Assembly (NCBI RefSeq): GCF_022846615.1
Contig: NZ_AP025637.1
Span: forward strand, 4,861,001 to 4,925,000
Direction: 5' to 3'
From: Roseomonas fluvialis
GTDB lineage: Bacteria; Pseudomonadota; Alphaproteobacteria; Acetobacterales; Acetobacteraceae
DNA length: 64,000 bases
Shown here: in pieces, positions 41,694 to 51,144 of the stretch
Position numbering within the stretch: position 1 is the stretch's first letter
Layout: each line of letters opens with the position of its first letter
Position numbers and translations under genes: made by a program
Notes under the pieces: generated by a model
Database searches by the model: none
What the model was told of the DNA's origin: nothing
Seen by the model: the letters and a program-made list of their open reading frames with translations, nothing else

Positions 41694-42836
41694 ATGAGCG
41701 ACATCACCGCCAATACCCCCGCCATCCCGGAGCAGCGCGCACGCAGCGCGCCGCTCACGGCGGTCGGGCCGATCGCCTGGATGCGCGCCAACCTGTTCTC
41801 GGGCTGGCTGTCCACCGCGGTCACGCTGGTCTGCGGCTACCTCATCATCCGCGCGGTGATGGGCTTCGTGGACTGGGCCTTCATCAACGCGATCTGGTCG
41901 GTGCCGATCGGCCCGAACGGCATCGCGCAGACCCAGGCCTGTCGGGACCTGCACGGCACCGGCGCCTGCTGGGCGGTGGTGACCGAAAAGCACCGCTTCA
42001 TGCTGTTCGGCACCTACCCCTACGAACAGCACTGGCGCCCCGCGCTGGTCTGCATCCTGTTCGTGGCGCTGTACATCGTCTCGGCGATGCGTCGCTTCTG
42101 GAACTGGACGCTGATCCCGATCTGGATCGGCACGCTTACGGCCATCGGCGTGCTGATGTGGGGCGGCGTGCTGGGCCTGCCCTACGTGCCGCAGGAACGC
42201 TGGGGCGGGCTGCCGATCACGCTCATCCTCGCGACCTTCGGGCTCGCCTTCGCCTTCCCGCTGTCGATCCTGGTGGCGCTCGGGCGGCGGTCGAACCTGC
42301 CGGCCATCAAGGTGCTGTGCGTCGTATACGTCGAACTGATCCGCGGCGTGCCGCTGATCAGCCTGCTGTTCATGGCGTCCGTCATGTTCCCGCTGTTCCT
42401 TCCGGAAGGGATGAACATCGACAAGCTGCTGCGCGCGCAGATCGCCATCATCCTGTTCGCCGGCGCCTACCTGGCGGAAGTGGTGCGCGCGGGCCTGCAA
42501 TCCCTGCCCAAGGGCCAGTACGAGGCGGCCGACGCGATGGGCCTGTCCTATTGGCAGAAGACCACGTTCATCATCCTGCCGCAGGCGCTGCGCACGGTGA
42601 TCCCGCCGCTGGTGAACACCTTCATCGGCTTCTTCAAGGACACCTCGCTGGTGCTGATCATCGGCATCTTCGACCTGCTGACCGCGGGCAAGACCGCGAT
42701 CGTCGAACCCGCATGGCAGGGCTTCGGCGTCGAGGTCTATGTCTTCGTCGGCCTGATCTACCTGGTGTTCTGCTTCGCGATGTCGAAGTACAGCGCGGGG
42801 CTCGAGGCCGACCTCAACAAGCACCGACGCAGGTGA
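41694..42836 (+). CDS. aapM: general L-amino-acid ABC transporter permease
   Basis: The 380-residue partner of AapQ carries the usual membrane segments plus an N-terminal extension. The cytoplasmic EAA motif is in YEAADAMGLSYWQKTTFIILPQALRTVIPP (~280). An ELIRGVPLISLLFMASVMFPLF segment (~217) is typical of the polar amino-acid permeases. Its ATG is 4 bp after the aapQ stop. After its own stop comes a 31-bp inverted repeat before aapP, so ATPase expression may be uncoupled from that of the permeases. Confidence 0.95.
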   Translation: MSDITANTPAIPEQRARSAPLTAVGPIAWMRANLFSGWLSTAVTLVCGYLIIRAVMGFVDWAFINAIWSVPIGPNGIAQTQACRDLHGTGACWAVVTEKHRFMLFGTYPYEQHWRPALVCILFVALYIVSAMRRFWNWTLIPIWIGTLTAIGVLMWGGVLGLPYVPQERWGGLPITLILATFGLAFAFPLSILVALGRRSNLPAIKVLCVVYVELIRGVPLISLLFMASVMFPLFLPEGMNIDKLLRAQIAIILFAGAYLAEVVRAGLQSLPKGQYEAADAMGLSYWQKTTFIILPQALRTVIPPLVNTFIGFFKDTSLVLIIGIFDLLTAGKTAIVEPAWQGFGVEVYVFVGLIYLVFCFAMSKYSAGLEADLNKHRRR

Positions 42837-42845
42837 TGTCTGATC

Positions 42846-42924
42846 GGCGCCGGCCCGCTCCCCCACCTGGCCACCCAACGACTTTATCCTGAATGGGTGG
42901 CCGGGTGGGGAGCGGGCCGGTGCC
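42846..42924. repeat. 31-bp near-perfect inverted repeat between aapM and aapP (dispersed element copy C)
   Basis: Arms 42846-42877 and 42894-42924 are complementary except for one extra C and two positions that become G-U pairs in RNA, with a 16-base loop. The structure begins 9 bp after the aapM stop. The reverse-complement strand aligns with copies A and B of the dispersed element for about 45 bases. The stem is far stronger than a normal terminator but lacks a T tract. Confidence 0.9.
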
Positions 42925-42968
42925 GCCAACGCAAACGCCGCATCAACGACCTGGGACACGAAAAACAC

Positions 42969-43763
42969 ATGAGCGCAGCCATCGAGACGGAAGGCCAGAT
43001 CGCCTCCGCTGCCCGCACCGACGCCCCTCCGGCGATCGTGCTCGATAAGGTCAACAAGTGGTTCGGCGCGCTGCACGTTCTGCGCGACGTGAACCTGCAG
43101 GTGGCACTGGGCGAGCGCGTCGTGGTCTGCGGCCCGTCGGGTTCGGGCAAGTCCACCATGATCCGCTGCATCAACCGGCTGGAGACGCACCAGGAAGGGC
43201 GCATCGTGGTCGACGGCATCGAGCTGTCGGATGACCTGCGCGCGCTGGACGCGATCCGCCGCGAGGTCGGCATGGTGTTCCAGTCCTTCAACCTGTTCCC
43301 GCACCTCACCATCCTCGAGAACTGCACCCTCGCGCCGATCTGGGTCCGCAAGATGCCCAAGAAGCAGGCCGAGGAACTGGCGATGGAATACCTGACCCGG
43401 GTGCGCATCCCCGAGCAGGCGGCGAAGTACCCGGGCCAGCTTTCGGGCGGCCAGCAGCAGCGCGTGGCGATCGCCCGCGCGCTGTGCATGAAGCCCAAGA
43501 TCATGCTGTTCGACGAACCGACCAGCGCGCTCGACCCCGAGATGATCAAGGAGGTGCTCGACACCATGGTCATGCTGGCCGACACCGGGATGACAATGAT
43601 CGTGGTGACGCACGAAATGGGCTTCGCCCGCCAGGTCGCCGACCGCGTGGTGTTCATGGACCGCGGCGAGGTTGTCGAGATCGGCACCCCCGACCAGGTC
43701 TTCAACGACCCCAAGACCGACCGGCTCAAGATGTTCCTCAGCCAGATCCTGCGGGGGCACTGA
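42969..43763 (+). CDS. aapP: general L-amino-acid ABC transporter ATP-binding protein
   Basis: The 264-residue ATPase has Walker [10 protein letters not shown] (~residue 58), the signature LSGGQQQR (~158), Walker [14 protein letters not shown] (~178) and the switch His in VVTHEMGF. It belongs to the GlnQ/HisP group that powers polar amino-acid import, here with AapQ and AapM. A 20-residue N-terminal extension precedes the domain, as in other AapP proteins. It is separated from aapM by 132 bp containing the long inverted repeat; an ATG after ACGAAAAACAC has no strong ribosome site. Confidence 0.96.
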   Translation: MSAAIETEGQIASAARTDAPPAIVLDKVNKWFGALHVLRDVNLQVALGERVVVCGPSGSGKSTMIRCINRLETHQEGRIVVDGIELSDDLRALDAIRREVGMVFQSFNLFPHLTILENCTLAPIWVRKMPKKQAEELAMEYLTRVRIPEQAAKYPGQLSGGQQQRVAIARALCMKPKIMLFDEPTSALDPEMIKEVLDTMVMLADTGMTMIVVTHEMGFARQVADRVVFMDRGEVVEIGTPDQVFNDPKTDRLKMFLSQILRGH

Positions 43764-43886
43764 GGGCCCGGGCACCAGCCCCGCGGCCGTCGTGGCGGCC
43801 ATGCGCGCGGGACATCGGGGCGGGATTGCGGCAGGTCCGACTCCGGGCCTATGCCTTCCCGCCATGACGCACCGCAGCGAGGCCCC

Positions 43887-45767
43887 GTGAGCACGCCCCA
43901 CGGCAAGTCCCAGGCCCTGACGCCCGCCTTGCTGCTGGGCGTGCTGGGCGTTGTCTATGGCGACATCGGCACCTCGCCGCTCTATGCGCTGCGGGCCGCG
44001 CTCGGCCACTTCACCGATGGCGGGCTCGAGCGCTGGGAAGTGCTCGGTATCCTCAGCCTCATCATCTGGGCGCTGATCCTCACCGTCACGGTCAAGTACG
44101 TCGTGTTCATCCTGCGGGCCGACAACCGCGGTGAAGGCGGCATCCTGGCCCTCATGGCGCTGGCGCGGGACGGCCTGGCGTCGGAACGCTGGCGCTGGGT
44201 GGTGGCCGTGATCGGCATCATCGGCGCCTGCCTGTTCTTCGGCGACGGCATCATCACGCCCGCCATCTCGGTGCTGTCGGCCGTCGAGGGCCTGAAGGTC
44301 GTCTCGCCGCATTTCGAGGAGGCGGTGGTCCCGATCTCTCTCGCGATCCTGCTCGCGCTGTTCCTGGTACAATACCGGGGCACGGGGCTGATGGGCGCGG
44401 TGTTCGGGCCGATCTGCGCGGCTTGGTTCGCCGTGCTCGCCGTGCTCGGCGCGGTCGAGATCGTGCACAACCCGTCGGTGCTGCTGGCACTCTCGCCGCA
44501 TTACGCGGTGCAGTTCTGCCTCAACTACCAGCTCGCCGCTTTCGTCGCCTTCGGCGCGGTCGTGCTGGCGGTGACGGGGGCCGAGGCGCTGTATGCCGAC
44601 ATGGGCCATTTCGGCAAGCGGCCGATCCGCTGGGCCTGGCTGTGGCTCGTGCTACCGGCGCTGGCGCTCAACTACCTTGGCCAGGGCGCGCTGGTGCTGC
44701 GCGACCCGGCGGCGATCGAGAACCCGTTCTTCCTGATCGCGCCGGAATGGTTCCGCCTGCCGCTGGTGTTGCTCGCGACCGCGGCGACGATCATCGCCAG
44801 CCAGGCGATGATCTCGGGTGCGTATACCATCGCGCGGCAATGCGTGCAGCTTGGCTTCATCCCGCGCCTTCAGGTCAGCCACACCAGCGAGACCGAGGAA
44901 GGCCAGATCTACATGCCGCAGATCAATATCCTGCTGCTGGTCGGGGTCGTGATCCTGGTGCTCGAGTTCCGCAATTCCGACAGCCTGGCCGCGGCCTATG
45001 GCATCGCGGTGACGGGCACCTTCGTGTGCACCTCCATCCTCGCGATCATCGTGTTCCGCCGGCATTTCGGCTGGGGCTGGGCGCTTTCGGCCGCGGTCTT
45101 CGCACCGCTGCTGCTGCTCGACCTGGTGTTCTTCGCGGCCAACGTGCTCAAGATCCCGCAGGGCGGCTACGTGCCGCTGGTGCTGGGTGGCTTCCTGTTC
45201 GCCCTGATGACGACCTGGCACCGCGGGCGGGAATTGCTGTTCGCGCGCTTCCGCCAGGACGGGCTGCCGCTCAAGTCCTTCATCGCCCGGCTGCCGCAGT
45301 CGCGCACGGTGCGCGTGCCCGGCACGGCGGTGTTCATGACCAGCCAGGCCGATTTCCTGCCCGGCGCGCTGCTGCACAACCTCAAGCACAACAAGGTGCT
45401 GCACGAACGCGTTCTGTTCGTGACCGTCACCAACGAATCCATCCCCGTGGTCGACCCCGACCGCCGCCGCGTGGTCGAGCAGCTCGCGCCCGACATCCAT
45501 CGCATCGGGCTGCATTACGGCTTCCAGGAAAGCCCCAACATCCCCAAGGAGCTCGAGGCGCTGCGCGAGGTCGGCATCCCGTTCGAACCCATGCAGACCT
45601 CCTATTTCCTGGGGCGCGAGACGGTGGTCGCCGCCGCCGTGCCAAAGATGTCGCGCTGGCGGCAGTGGCTGTTCACGGTAATGTCGCGCAACGCCGTGCC
45701 CGCTACGGAGTTCTTCCGCATACCCTCCGACCGCGTGGTCGAGCTGGGTGTGAGGGTCGCGATCTGA
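43887..45767 (+). CDS. kup: low-affinity potassium:proton symporter Kup
   Basis: The 626-residue protein has twelve predicted membrane segments and the KUP/HAK family hallmark [16 protein letters not shown] at the start (~residue 21), followed by [11 protein letters not shown] (~82) and [12 protein letters not shown] (~115). A cytosolic C-terminal domain of ~170 residues follows. It imports K+ with protons and allows growth at low pH, when Trk/Ktr may work poorly. Start is a GTG at 43887; a longer frame from an upstream ATG at 43851 would add an unconserved segment. The next gene's ATG overlaps its stop by one base. Confidence 0.94.
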   Translation: MSTPHGKSQALTPALLLGVLGVVYGDIGTSPLYALRAALGHFTDGGLERWEVLGILSLIIWALILTVTVKYVVFILRADNRGEGGILALMALARDGLASERWRWVVAVIGIIGACLFFGDGIITPAISVLSAVEGLKVVSPHFEEAVVPISLAILLALFLVQYRGTGLMGAVFGPICAAWFAVLAVLGAVEIVHNPSVLLALSPHYAVQFCLNYQLAAFVAFGAVVLAVTGAEALYADMGHFGKRPIRWAWLWLVLPALALNYLGQGALVLRDPAAIENPFFLIAPEWFRLPLVLLATAATIIASQAMISGAYTIARQCVQLGFIPRLQVSHTSETEEGQIYMPQINILLLVGVVILVLEFRNSDSLAAAYGIAVTGTFVCTSILAIIVFRRHFGWGWALSAAVFAPLLLLDLVFFAANVLKIPQGGYVPLVLGGFLFALMTTWHRGRELLFARFRQDGLPLKSFIARLPQSRTVRVPGTAVFMTSQADFLPGALLHNLKHNKVLHERVLFVTVTNESIPVVDPDRRRVVEQLAPDIHRIGLHYGFQESPNIPKELEALREVGIPFEPMQTSYFLGRETVVAAAVPKMSRWRQWLFTVMSRNAVPATEFFRIPSDRVVELGVRVAI

Positions 45768-46138
45768 TGACGCTGCTGCGCATGACGCTGGCATTGGCGA
45801 CGGGCCCGGGCTTCCCTGAAGGCAGCCCGGAGCATCGCTACGAGATCGACCTCGCGCTCGATGCCGCGGGCCGGCCGGATGCGGAGGCCTGGGCGGCCGA
45901 TCCCGAGCCCTGGCGGGCCCGGCGCATCGCCCCGGGCGCCGAGGCGCTGCCGGGCGACGTCCAGTACGAACCGGACCACGGATGGTCGATCCGCTTCTTC
46001 GGCGCCGCGGCGGACGGGCCTGACGCGCCCGAGACGCAGTTCGATACCGGCAGCGAACCCGTGCGCCCCGGCGAATACGTCACGGTCGTGGAACCCAACG
46101 GCGCCGCCTTCAGCTATCGCGTCGTGGCCGTCGGCTGA
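45767..46138 (+). CDS. small conserved-looking protein after kup, unknown function
   Basis: The 123-residue, acidic and Pro-rich protein begins [20 protein letters not shown] and has a central WSIRFFGAAADGPDAPETQF stretch and a YVTVVEPNGAAFSYRVVAV end. There is no signal peptide, membrane segment or recognised motif. A beta-rich fold seems likely from the alternating strands. Its ATG overlaps the kup stop (TGATG), so translation is coupled and a link to potassium uptake is plausible. It is followed by a 7-bp hairpin and the convergent tRNA gene. Confidence 0.7.
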   Translation: MTLLRMTLALATGPGFPEGSPEHRYEIDLALDAAGRPDAEAWAADPEPWRARRIAPGAEALPGDVQYEPDHGWSIRFFGAAADGPDAPETQFDTGSEPVRPGEYVTVVEPNGAAFSYRVVAVG

Positions 46139-46146
46139 AACACGAA

Positions 46147-46174
46147 GGGCGCCGGCCTGTTCGGCGCGGCGCCC
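46147..46174. terminator. hairpin between the kup operon and tRNA-Ala
   Basis: GGGCGCC (46147-46153) and GGCGCCC (46168-46174) form a 7-bp stem 8 bp after the stop codon and 11 bp before the 3' end of the tRNA on the other strand. It can end both convergent transcripts, although no T run is present. Confidence 0.6.
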
Positions 46175-46184
46175 TGCGGTGGGG

Positions 46185-46260
<76 letters not shown>

Positions 46261-46383
46261 CCGGGAAGAGGCGCGGGGTATAACCCTGACATCGCACCCC
46301 TGCAAGGGGGGCCGGAACCCCTTCCGATGCGGCGCGCAGACCGCTAGGGAGAAGCCCTTCAGAACGCTTTCCGGGGGTCCCGC

Positions 46384-47121
46384 ATGGGCAAGGTCTATCC
46401 TGACGCGACAGCCGCACTCGCCGGCGTGCTGCGCGACGGCATGGTGATCCATTCCGGCGGCTTCGGCCTATGCGGCATCCCGGCCCTGCTGATCGAGGCG
46501 ATCCGCGAATCGGGAGTGAAGGACCTCACGGTGGTGTCGAACAATGCCGGCATCGACGATGCCGGGCTCGGCCTGCTGCTCAAGACGCGCCAGATCCGGA
46601 AGATGGTGTCGTCCTACGTGGGCGAGAACGCGGAATTCGCGCGGCAGTTCCTGGCCGGCGAGCTCGAGATCGAATTCAATCCGCAGGGCACGCTGGCCGA
46701 GCGCATCCGCGCCGGCGGCGCCGGCATCCCGGCCTTCTTCACCAAGACCGGCGTCGGCACCGATGTCGCGAAGGGCAAGGAGACGCGCGAGTTCGACGGC
46801 GAGACCTACGTGATGGAACGCGGCATCTTCGCCGACCTCGCGATCGTGCACGCCTACATGGCGGATACCGAGGGGAACCTCGTGTATCGAAAGACCGCGC
46901 GGAACTTCAACCCGATGATGGCGACCGCGGCGAAGGTCACGGTCGCGCAGGTCGAGCACCTGGTGCAGGCCGGGCAAATCGACCCCGACCACATCCACAC
47001 GCCCGGCATCTTCATCAAGCGCATGGTCGTCTGCCCGCAGGGCTACGAGAAGCGCATCGAACAGCGCACCGTCCGCAAGCGCCCCGCCGCGGCCGCGGCC
47101 GGCGCCGAATCCCAGGCCTGA
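46384..47121 (+). CDS. scoA: 3-oxoacid CoA-transferase subunit A
   Basis: The 245-residue alpha subunit of a family I CoA transferase has the GGFGLCGIP motif near residue 22 and [17 protein letters not shown] (~52). With the B subunit it exchanges CoA between succinyl-CoA and acetoacetate (or another 3-oxoacid), opening ketone bodies and PHB-derived acetoacetate for oxidation. The C-terminal AA-rich tail is unusual but short. The gene ends 13 bp before the B-subunit ATG. The phaB gene 5 kb away supports a role in acetoacetate/PHB metabolism. Confidence 0.93.
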   Translation: MGKVYPDATAALAGVLRDGMVIHSGGFGLCGIPALLIEAIRESGVKDLTVVSNNAGIDDAGLGLLLKTRQIRKMVSSYVGENAEFARQFLAGELEIEFNPQGTLAERIRAGGAGIPAFFTKTGVGTDVAKGKETREFDGETYVMERGIFADLAIVHAYMADTEGNLVYRKTARNFNPMMATAAKVTVAQVEHLVQAGQIDPDHIHTPGIFIKRMVVCPQGYEKRIEQRTVRKRPAAAAAGAESQA

Positions 47122-47134
47122 GGAGAACGCCACC

Positions 47135-47788
47135 ATGCCCTGGACCCGCGACGAGATGGCGGCCCGCGCCGCCCGCGAACTGCAGGACGGCTTCTACGTG
47201 AACCTCGGCATCGGCATCCCGACGCTGGTGGCCAACCACGTCCCCGCCGGCATCAACGTGCAGCTGCAGAGCGAGAACGGCATGCTCGGCCTCGGCCCCT
47301 TCCCGCATGAGGGCGAGGAGGATGCCGACCTGATCAACGCCGGCAAGCAGACCATCACGCAGCTGCCGACCAGCAGCTACTTCGACAGCGCGCAGTCCTT
47401 CGGGATGATCCGCGGCGGGCATATCGACCTGTCGATCCTGGGCGCGCTGCAGGTGGCGGCGAATGGCGACCTCGCGAATTGGATGATCCCCGGCAAGATG
47501 GTGAAGGGGATGGGCGGGGCGATGGACCTGGTGGCCGGCGTGAAGCGCGTGATCGTGCTGATGGAACACACCGCCGGCGGCAAGCCGAAGCTGCTGCCCG
47601 AATGCACCCTGCCGCTGACCGGTGCGCGCGTGGTCGACATGGTGATCAGCGACCTCGGCGTGTTCGAGGTGGCGCGAAAGGGCCCGACGCGCCTGGTGCT
47701 GACCGAACTGGCCCCCGGTGTGTCGCTGGAGGAAATGCGCGAGAAGACCGGCGCGGCCTTCGAGGTGGCGGCCAAGGCGGCGGCGTAA
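47135..47788 (+). CDS. scoB: 3-oxoacid CoA-transferase subunit B
   Basis: The 217-residue beta subunit contains the [10 protein letters not shown] motif (~residue 47), whose Glu forms the covalent glutamyl-CoA intermediate. The [14 protein letters not shown] (~91) and [15 protein letters not shown] (~112) blocks are also present. The latter matches the standard family signature. A GAGGAGAACG site precedes its ATG 13 bp after the A-subunit stop. Together the genes encode a complete cytosolic enzyme. Downstream is a 98-bp gap containing the first of two GATCGGGTGAAGAT repeats. Confidence 0.95.
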   Translation: MPWTRDEMAARAARELQDGFYVNLGIGIPTLVANHVPAGINVQLQSENGMLGLGPFPHEGEEDADLINAGKQTITQLPTSSYFDSAQSFGMIRGGHIDLSILGALQVAANGDLANWMIPGKMVKGMGGAMDLVAGVKRVIVLMEHTAGGKPKLLPECTLPLTGARVVDMVISDLGVFEVARKGPTRLVLTELAPGVSLEEMREKTGAAFEVAAKAAA

Positions 47789-47816
47789 CGCAACGCCCGA
47801 TCAGGTCGACCGACAT

Positions 47817-47830
47817 GATCGGGTGAAGAT
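47817..47830. repeat. 14-bp direct repeat, left copy
   Basis: GATCGGGTGAAGAT occurs here and again at 48655-48668, on either side of the methyltransferase gene, with looser similarity beyond the perfect core. It is too far from either gene start to be a ribosome site and has no palindromic core. Confidence 0.55.
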
Positions 47831-47886
47831 GGGCACGAACACAGCTCCTGCCGTGGGCGAAGGCGAACGGGAACGACCCCGGCGCC

Positions 47887-48612
47887 CTACGCCACCCGCC
47901 CCCGCAGAAAGACACTCAGGCCGAACAGCCGGTTGAAGGGAAAGACCGGCAGTTCGGCCGCGCAGGCGGCATCCAGCACGCGGTTCGCCAGCACACCGTG
48001 TCGACGCATCTCACAGCGCGGCGGCGGGTCCTGGCCAGTGGCGCCGCGCCGCAGCGCACCGGGCAGCCGCAGCACCGCCGCTAGCGGAAACACCGCGGCG
48101 AAACCGTAGCAGGCGCGGTCGACGACCAGCCCCGCCGCGCGCGCCGTCGCCTCCAGGCGCGCCACGGTGTAGCGGCGCCGATGGCCGAGATACACGTCGT
48201 GCCCGCTCCAGAGCCACTCGAAGGCGGGCACCGTGAGCAGCACCGTCGCCCCGCGCGGTGCCATCCGCACGTAGCCGCCGAGTAGACCCACGTCGTCGTC
48301 GACATGCTCGAGCACATCCATCAGCAGCAGCAGATCGGCGTCGGTGGACGTCACCGCGCGGCGGAACAGCAGGGGCTTGCCGTCCACGGCCTCATCGCGG
48401 TCGGCCGGGTAGTTCGGATCGACGCAGGTGGCGCGCCCGGCCCCGCCGCGCGTCAGCAATTCCCGCGCGAAGAAGCCTGACCCTGCGCCGATATCGAGCA
48501 CCGATCGCGGCGCCGTCCCGTGCAGCAGCCGCAGCATCGCGCGGGACTTGCTGCGGTAGTACCAGTGCTCCCCGATCGCATCGCCGAGAATGTCCTGTTC
48601 GAGCAGATCCAA
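47887..48612 (-). CDS. class I SAM-dependent methyltransferase
   Basis: The 241-residue protein has the Rossmann methyltransferase motif I SVLDIGAGSGFFARELL (~residue 37), an acidic post-I segment (CVDPNYP), motif II LLLLMDVLEHVDDD (~95) and a VLLTVPAFEWLWSGHD stretch (~123) typical of methyltransferases linked to polyprenol glycosyltransferases. It probably methylates a small molecule or glycolipid intermediate. It is downstream of a decayed membrane-protein gene on the same strand, 10 bp apart, suggesting an old operon for a cell-surface glycan. The two genes are flanked by GATCGGGTGAAGAT repeats on both sides of the methyltransferase. Confidence 0.85.
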   Translation of the reverse strand: MDLLEQDILGDAIGEHWYYRSKSRAMLRLLHGTAPRSVLDIGAGSGFFARELLTRGGAGRATCVDPNYPADRDEAVDGKPLLFRRAVTSTDADLLLLMDVLEHVDDDVGLLGGYVRMAPRGATVLLTVPAFEWLWSGHDVYLGHRRRYTVARLEATARAAGLVVDRACYGFAAVFPLAAVLRLPGALRRGATGQDPPPRCEMRRHGVLANRVLDAACAAELPVFPFNRLFGLSVFLRGRVA

Positions 48613-48622
48613 CGTCGTTCCC

Positions 48623-50397
48623 CTAGGCTAGGCCCCTATCAGATTGAATCATCCGATCGGGTGAAGATTCTCGCGAAAACAAAATCCTAGAGACGTTGCC
48701 GCGAGCCAAGGCGCGCGGGAGCGGCTCTGCGGTCTGCCGGTCCCGCCCCGGACGCTGCCCTCCGACGGGGGGTGGTACCGGCTGAATGCGCCAAAGCTGC
48801 GCGAAGCCTTCATTTGCCACCAGCTCGAGCCCGGCAATCGGCGGCACCGGTCCTTCCTGGTCCGGCTGGTCGACGTTGAGCACCAGCACATAGCCGAAAT
48901 CCTCCCGCCAATGCGCGAGGTAGCGCCACAAGTACAGCTTCGGGTCGGCTGCCAGGCGCGCGCGCAGGACTTCGCCCGGCAGCGCGAGGGCGTGGATCGA
49001 CGGCGGCGGTCCGTGCGGCACCGCCAGCGCGTCCCATGGCGGGCGCGGCCGCACCGGCTGCTTGCCGCGCCCGGTGAACAGCGTCGGCAGGAAGGCGTCG
49101 CGCCATGGCACCGCCAGCGTCGCCAGATGCCAGTAGAGCGGGGTTCCGCCGACGAAGACGCGATGCGGCGCGACCGCCGCCGCGCGCACGAGATCAGGCG
49201 CTTGCTCGACCGGCAGGACCGCGGCGCCCGGCGACACCCGCGCCAGCACCGCCTGGACCGCAACCAGGTCCGCGCGCGCCAGCCACCACACCGCCCCCAC
49301 CCCGGCCGTGCGCAGCCCCCCGACCACCAGGAGAGCACCCGCCAGCGCGGCCGCGGCCCCGGGGCGCACCGGGAACGGTGAGGCCGGGCGGCAGCCCGCG
49401 ACGATCGTCAGGCCGACCAGCGCGACCAGCCGCCAATTCGACGCCGCGTTGCCGACCACATAGACGGGCATCGTCGCCGCGACCACGGCGAGGACGCCCG
49501 CCACAAGCAGCACGCCGGCATGGCCTCGCATGCCGCGGCCCATCCACACGGAAGCGGCCGCCACGCCCCACAGCGGAAGCAACTAGACCCACTCGACGGT
49601 TCGGTCATAGGTGGACAGGCCGCCCATCAGCACCGTGAAGCCATGGTGCAGGTGCCCGGCAAGCCCGCCGCGGTCAGGCGCGCCGCCCGTGGCCGCCGGC
49701 AGTTCGGAGACCGGCGGCGTCGGCGTCAGCGCGAGATTGAGCAGCACCGGCAGCAGGCATGCCACCCCCGTGGCAAGCACCCAGGGAATACGTCGCGGCA
49801 GGCCGCCCCATCCCCCCACGCCACGCCCGAACACGAGCCCGCCCAGCAGCAGCGCGAAGAACGCCGCCGCAAAAGGATGCACGAACAGGAGCCCAGGGGT
49901 TGCCATCGCGCGGGCGGCCAGGCGCGGCAGGGGCGCCCACCGCCGCACCACGCCATGGTCCCAGGCCGCGGCCAGTAGCGCTGCCCAGCGCCGATCTGGA
50001 AGCTGATGAAGCCGAGCAGCAGGCTGCCGTTCCAGTCGAGCATCGGGAACGCCGCCATCCACCAATGCCTGCCACCGAACAGCGCGCGGTTGAGCAGCGC
50101 CGCGCCCAGCGGCGGCAGCACCAGCGCCAGGGCGCAGAGCACGCTTTCGGCGGCCCCCGCGCCGATCACCGCCCCGATCGCCACGCCGAAGGCGTCGACG
50201 GGCGTATTGACCATCGCATGCGTCCAGTCGACCGCGAAGAACGGGTGTTCCCTTCCCGCCACCACCGCATCCACCAGCAGGTGCAGGCGCGCGACATGGT
50301 TGGGCAGGTCCAGCAGCGGCGGGATCGGCACCAGCGCCGCGGGCACGACCAGAATCAGGAGCCCCAGCAGCAGGCACAGGCGTGCAGCGCGTTCCAT
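48623..50397 (-). pseudogene. decayed multi-pass membrane protein (putative glycosyltransferase-like), frameshift plus internal stop
   Basis: The ORF from 50397 starts like a GT-C-like or polytopic membrane protein: a basic start, one long TM, then PPLLDLPNHVARLHLLVDAV (~residues 26-45) and more TMs. The reading frame is lost between 49981 and 50000, just after the FQIGAG stretch. From there a second frame continues with coherent TMs to an in-frame TAG at 49583. A third open part (48623-49582, possible TTG start) runs in the same frame to a natural end. One intact gene of ~590 codons has therefore suffered a one-base frameshift and a nonsense mutation. Two separate lesions make a sequencing error unlikely. 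Its N-terminal motif resembles a family of sugar-related membrane proteins with a methyltransferase neighbour. Confidence 0.75.
48655..48668. repeat. 14-bp direct repeat, right copy
   Basis: GATCGGGTGAAGAT is identical to 47817-47830. It lies in the 3' end of the pseudogene, so one copy is in former coding sequence. The following bases differ (TCTCGCG versus GGGCACG). Confidence 0.55.
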
Positions 50398-50443
50398 GGC
50401 GACGCGGTTTCGCTCCCCGGAAGCCCCCCCCCGGCAGGCGGCT

Positions 50444-51079
50444 TCACGCGCCGGGCAGCGGCCGATAGGGCAGGCCCGCGAAGCGCGTGCCGTGCAGCGT
50501 GATGTCGCGCCAAACGCCGCCGGTCGCGTAGGGATCCTCGGCGATCCAGGCCTGCGCCTCGGCGTCGGTGGCGTGCCGCGTCACGGCAATCGATCCGCGC
50601 ATCACGCCCGCCGCGTCCAGGATCGCGCCGCCCATCGCCACTACGCCCTGTTCGGCAAGCGGTGCGACGCGCGCCATGTGCTGCGCGCGCACCGCCTGGC
50701 GGCGCGCCGGCGCCTGCGCGTCGGTGCCGTCCATCGCCACGATCACGGTATGGGTGCGCGTGGCGGAGACCGGGTCGCCCGGCTGAGGCAAGGGGCGGTA
50801 GGGCAACGGCGCGATGCGGAAGGGGTGCACGGTCCAGCGATCCCACACGCCGTCGACGGCGAAGGGTTCCTCCGCCAGGTACGCATCGAGCCCCGCCTGG
50901 TCGGGCACCTCGAGCACCATCAATGATCCCGCCGGGCGCCAATCCGGCGTGAAGATCGGCATGCCGAGCGCCAGGCGCCCGTCCCCGGCCCAGCGCGTGA
51001 GCACCGCCATGTGCCGGTCGCGCGATGCTGCGCGGCGCGCCGGGTCCGGCCCGTCCCAGGCGATGATGGCGTAGCCCAT
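50444..51079 (-). CDS. protein with two YCII domains (first of two tandem genes)
   Basis: The 211-residue protein contains two YCII-type domains in series (~1-105 and ~115-211), each a small alpha/beta fold related to the YciI family. Each domain has a helix with an RR..ARR..H pattern and ends in a PLPYRPLP motif. YciI-like proteins are possible hydrolases or dehydrochlorinases with an Asp-His pair; here each domain has a DGPD or DGTD near its start and a conserved His in the first helix. It is the third gene of a possible operon behind phaB and a second double-YCII gene, 65 bp downstream of that gene. No direct functional link to PHB is known. Confidence 0.75.
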   Translation of the reverse strand: MGYAIIAWDGPDPARRAASRDRHMAVLTRWAGDGRLALGMPIFTPDWRPAGSLMVLEVPDQAGLDAYLAEEPFAVDGVWDRWTVHPFRIAPLPYRPLPQPGDPVSATRTHTVIVAMDGTDAQAPARRQAVRAQHMARVAPLAEQGVVAMGGAILDAAGVMRGSIAVTRHATDAEAQAWIAEDPYATGGVWRDITLHGTRFAGLPYRPLPGA

Positions 51080-51144
51080 GGCGGCCCCTTCGGTTTGGCG
51101 ACGCGATCCTGGCACGCGGCAGCGCGCACGTCAGCCTGGGCGCG

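Noticed and set aside
47817-48668. Mobile-element insertion of the methyltransferase between 14-bp target duplications
   Set aside because: There is no transposase or terminal inverted repeat, one copy lies in pseudogene coding sequence and the segment looks like an operon fragment; kept only as a repeat.
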